Positions 7,877 through 9,407 of a DNA stretch of 9,407 nucleotides are shown here, piece after piece (within the stretch, counting starts at the first letter, position 1; each line of letters begins with the position of its first letter). The notes below the pieces were generated by a model. It was not told the origin of the DNA. It made no database searches and was given only the letters and a program-made list of their open reading frames with translations. Both the position numbers and the translations under genes were made by a program. The stretch spans positions 1 to 9,407 of the forward strand of contig DAIETC010000072.1 in the NCBI GenBank assembly GCA_027345905.1. Direction: 5' to 3'. This stretch comes from Kineosporiaceae bacterium. GTDB lineage: Bacteria > Actinomycetota > Actinomycetes > Actinomycetales > Angustibacteraceae.

Positions 7877-8290
7877 ATGGCGCGGTACCCCCAGCTGCTG
7901 CACACCGCGATCGACACCACCGACGTACGAGCACTTGCCGAGTTCTATCGCCAGTTCCTGGGTCTGCAGTACCGGCCGGGCGACGAGCCTGCCGTAGACG
8001 GCGACGTTGACGATGCGGACTGGCTCGTCCTCATCGACGCGAGCGGCACCCGCCAGCTGGCGTTCCAGCAGGTCGAGCGACTGGACCGGACGACGTGGCC
8101 CAGGCATGAGGTCCCCATGCAGATGCACCTCGACTTCACGGTGTCGACTCTGGAGGAGCTGCAGGAACAGCGCGGGCGGGCCGAGGCACTCGGAGCACAG
8201 TTGCTGCTCGACCGAACCGACGACGCCGACGAACCGCTCTACGTTCTGGCCGACCCGTCGGGCCACCCGTTCTGCGTCTTCGTCGCCTGA
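7877..8290 (+). CDS. VOC superfamily (glyoxalase/bleomycin-resistance fold) protein
   Basis: The 137-residue product shows the paired beta-alpha-beta-beta-beta layout of vicinal-oxygen-chelate proteins. First half: LLHTAIDTTDVRALAEFYRQFLGLQYRPG (7-35). Second half: MQMHLDFTVSTLEELQEQRGRAEALGAQLL (81-110), then YVLADPSGHPFCVF (122-135). It looks like the Glyoxalase_6-type actinobacterial group, in which His8 and His84 would be candidate metal ligands, but the substrate is unknown. The start is the ATG at 7877, set by GGAGGAG at 7867-7873; an in-frame ATG at 7841 gives only an unconserved extension. It lies 77 bp after the DUF503 gene on the same strand and may or may not be cotranscribed. It converges on the GNAT gene with a 54-bp gap that holds no obvious terminator. 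Enzyme, or small-molecule binding (resistance) protein, are both possible. Confidence 0.88.
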   Translation: MARYPQLLHTAIDTTDVRALAEFYRQFLGLQYRPGDEPAVDGDVDDADWLVLIDASGTRQLAFQQVERLDRTTWPRHEVPMQMHLDFTVSTLEELQEQRGRAEALGAQLLLDRTDDADEPLYVLADPSGHPFCVFVA

Positions 8291-8344
8291 TCAGCTCCCG
8301 CCCGGACCGCCGGAACGGCACCACTTGGTTGTCGCCCTGTCGCG

Positions 8345-9257
8345 TTACTCGACGATGACCAGGTTCGCCATGTCGACGACCGGCCGGTACCCGAGGGCGG
8401 CGTAGATCTTGTTCGAGGTCGGGTTCGCCTGGTCGGTGAACAGGCAAACCCGCACCCCCTGCGCCTGCAACCGCCGGGAAACCTCGGCCACGGCGTTGCT
8501 CGCCCAGCCGCGGCCGCGCTGGGCCGGTGGGGTGTACACCGGCCCCACTCGGGCCACGCCGAACGACGGTGGGCTGGCGGCCGTCAGATGGACCGGCGTT
8601 CCCCCCTCGTCCACCCAGAACCAGATCTGCTGGCCTACGAGCCGACGCAGCAGCTCCGACCGGTCAGGTGCTTCGTGTGCGCTGGAGCCGCGCGGGCGAC
8701 CAGCCTGCTCGTCGGCGTCGCCCATGAACGCGGCGAACCACTTCGTCACCAAATCCAGGTCGTCGGCTGTTGCGGCCACCAGCTCGCCCGGGACGGGTGC
8801 CGGGGGCGTCGGCTCCACCGAGCTCGTGCAGCCGGATGTGCTGGCTCACCTCGACTCGTCCGCCACCGAGCCGCGCCAGCTCGGCCGCGCACACGTCAAC
8901 CGCGGGTAACGCGCCATTGACGCCGAGCACCTCCTCCCCGCGCCCGTGCAAGGTTCTGGCCAAGGCCAGCGCCCGGTCGTCCGGCATGGGCAGCAGGAAC
9001 GCCGGGTACGGCGCAAACGTGGCCGTCCGCATCCCGGCTCCCACCACAGCTGCGGCGTCGCCGTGGACCACCAGCCACCAGTCCCTGTCCGGCGGCGCGA
9101 TCCCGTCGTCCCGCTGTGCGAGCGCTCGATGGGCGGTCGTGGTCACGACCGTGCTGACCACCGGGTCCGCCGACAGGTAGTCACCCGCCACGGCGAGAAA
9201 CTGCGCCGGATCGCGGTAGAACTCAAGTCGCACACCGGACGCCGGGCTCGGGCTCAT
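8345..9257 (-). pseudogene. GNAT-family acetyltransferase, split by a one-base frameshift
   Basis: Two adjacent frames together make one actinobacterial GNAT protein of about 303 residues. The N-terminal part runs from the ATG at 9257 to about 8820 (146 residues; FLLPMPDDRALALARTLHGRG, LGVNGALPAVD, QHIRLHEL). The C-terminal part runs from 8818 to the TAA at 8345 (157 residues). It includes the acetyl-CoA loop QRGRGWA in VGPVYTPPAQRGRGWASNAV and ends NPTSNKIYAALGYRPVVDMANLVIVE. Removing one base of the GG at 8819/8818 joins them smoothly as HELVEPTPPAPVPGELVAATADDL. Read without the shift, the upstream frame continues to a stop at 8664 in non-homologous sequence. This may be a real mutation, an assembly error, or two polypeptides, since GTG at 8818 could start the catalytic half. 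Substrate unknown. GGAGG lies 15 bases before the ATG at 9257, rather far. The gene type is sure; its intactness is open. Confidence 0.8.
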
Positions 9258-9275
9258 CCGCGAAGGCTCAGACCT

Positions 9276-9291
9276 CCGGAAGTAGTTCCGG
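9276..9291. repeat. Short inverted repeat CCGGAA-GTAG-TTCCGG
   Basis: Six-base arms at 9276-9281 and 9286-9291 flank a four-base loop, between the end of the partial right-edge frame and the start of the GNAT gene on the same strand. It could be a small terminator-like hairpin or part of a mobile-element end; no T-run follows. The minus-strand GGAGG before the GNAT gene overlaps the left arm. Confidence 0.4.
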
Positions 9292-9307
9292 GCTGACTGT
9301 TGAGATT

Positions 9308-9407
9308 TCATGCGGCGGCGAGTTGGTAGGTCAGGGTGCGGCGGTCGCCGGGCAGGGTGGCTGGGGTGGCGTTTAGTTCCTGGGTGAGCAGGGTGAGGGC
9401 GCGGGCG
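9308..9407 (-). CDS. 3' end of a coding frame, possibly a transposase C-terminus (partial)
   Basis: Only the last 32 residues are inside the window. They read ARALTLLTQELNATPATLPG then DRRTLTYQLAAA, and end at TGA 9308-9310. The phrase TQELNATPATLPGD followed by LTYQLA resembles the tail of DDE-type insertion-sequence transposases as I recall them. The match is short and from memory, so it is tentative. The frame stays open to the window edge and has coding-like composition. It runs in the same direction as the broken GNAT gene and ends about 50 bases before its start, so if it is an insertion sequence, its right end should lie between 9257 and 9308. I see no confident terminal repeat. The frame could instead be an unrelated protein. 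Confidence 0.45.
   Translation of the reverse strand, partial: ARALTLLTQELNATPATLPGDRRTLTYQLAAA

Noticed and set aside
7442..8266. 274-codon minus-strand frame across the DUF503 and VOC genes
   Set aside because: It runs across two recognised plus-strand genes and their spacer without any homology of its own.
8291..8344. Terminator between the convergent VOC and GNAT genes
   Set aside because: Only short GC-rich pairing is visible and there is no T-run; not enough to call.
9258..9311. Start of the GNAT gene at the ATG at 9311
   Set aside because: The added 18 residues (MKSQQSARNYFRRSEPSR) look unrelated to the family and overlap the stop of the right-edge frame; 9257 fits better, though the RBS spacing is long.

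Overview
The window is about 9.4 kb of very GC-rich DNA with strong G/C preference at third codon positions. It contains GTG starts, start sites with no Shine-Dalgarno sequence, and an actinobacterial-style PhoH/YbeY/CBS/Era gene order, all of which point to an actinomycete (Actinomycetota). Genus and order cannot be fixed from the sequence. Nearly all of it is ordinary chromosomal housekeeping DNA. I found no phage, CRISPR, tRNA or rRNA. No gap between genes exceeds about 210 bases.

Left part (1-1561): asd (aspartate-semialdehyde dehydrogenase, minus strand) is divergent from a RidA-family imine deaminase gene (plus strand). Their starts are 55 bp apart. The RidA gene and era converge so tightly that both stop codons lie in one CTAG.

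Central part (1558-7295, all minus strand; transcription runs from high to low coordinates): HIT-family hydrolase, serine beta-lactamase-like hydrolase, phoH, ybeY, a membrane CBS/CorC protein, then era. The HIT/hydrolase junction overlaps as GTGA and the ybeY/CBS junction as ATGA; phoH and ybeY are 10 nt apart. This is the conserved RNA/ribosome-maturation cluster: YbeY and Era act in 16S rRNA maturation and 30S assembly, PhoH is an RNA-linked ATPase, and CorC-type proteins are its usual partners. The beta-lactamase-like gene looks like a guest in this cluster. A perfect 46-bp palindrome separates the CBS gene from era, and a tandem 24-bp duplication follows the hydrolase gene.

Right part (7296-9407): the divergent spacer between HIT and a DUF503/YlxP-like gene carries a second long hairpin with 22-bp arms. 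A VOC/glyoxalase-fold gene follows on the plus strand. Convergent to it is a two-part GNAT acetyltransferase gene that appears broken by a single extra base near 8819. At the right edge is the last part of a reading frame whose tail resembles a transposase C-terminus, but this is tentative.

The most useful points for follow-up are the GNAT frameshift, the two large palindromes, the guest hydrolase in the phoH-era cluster, and the CTAG-sharing convergent gene ends. I see no convincing evidence of a wholly new biological system here.
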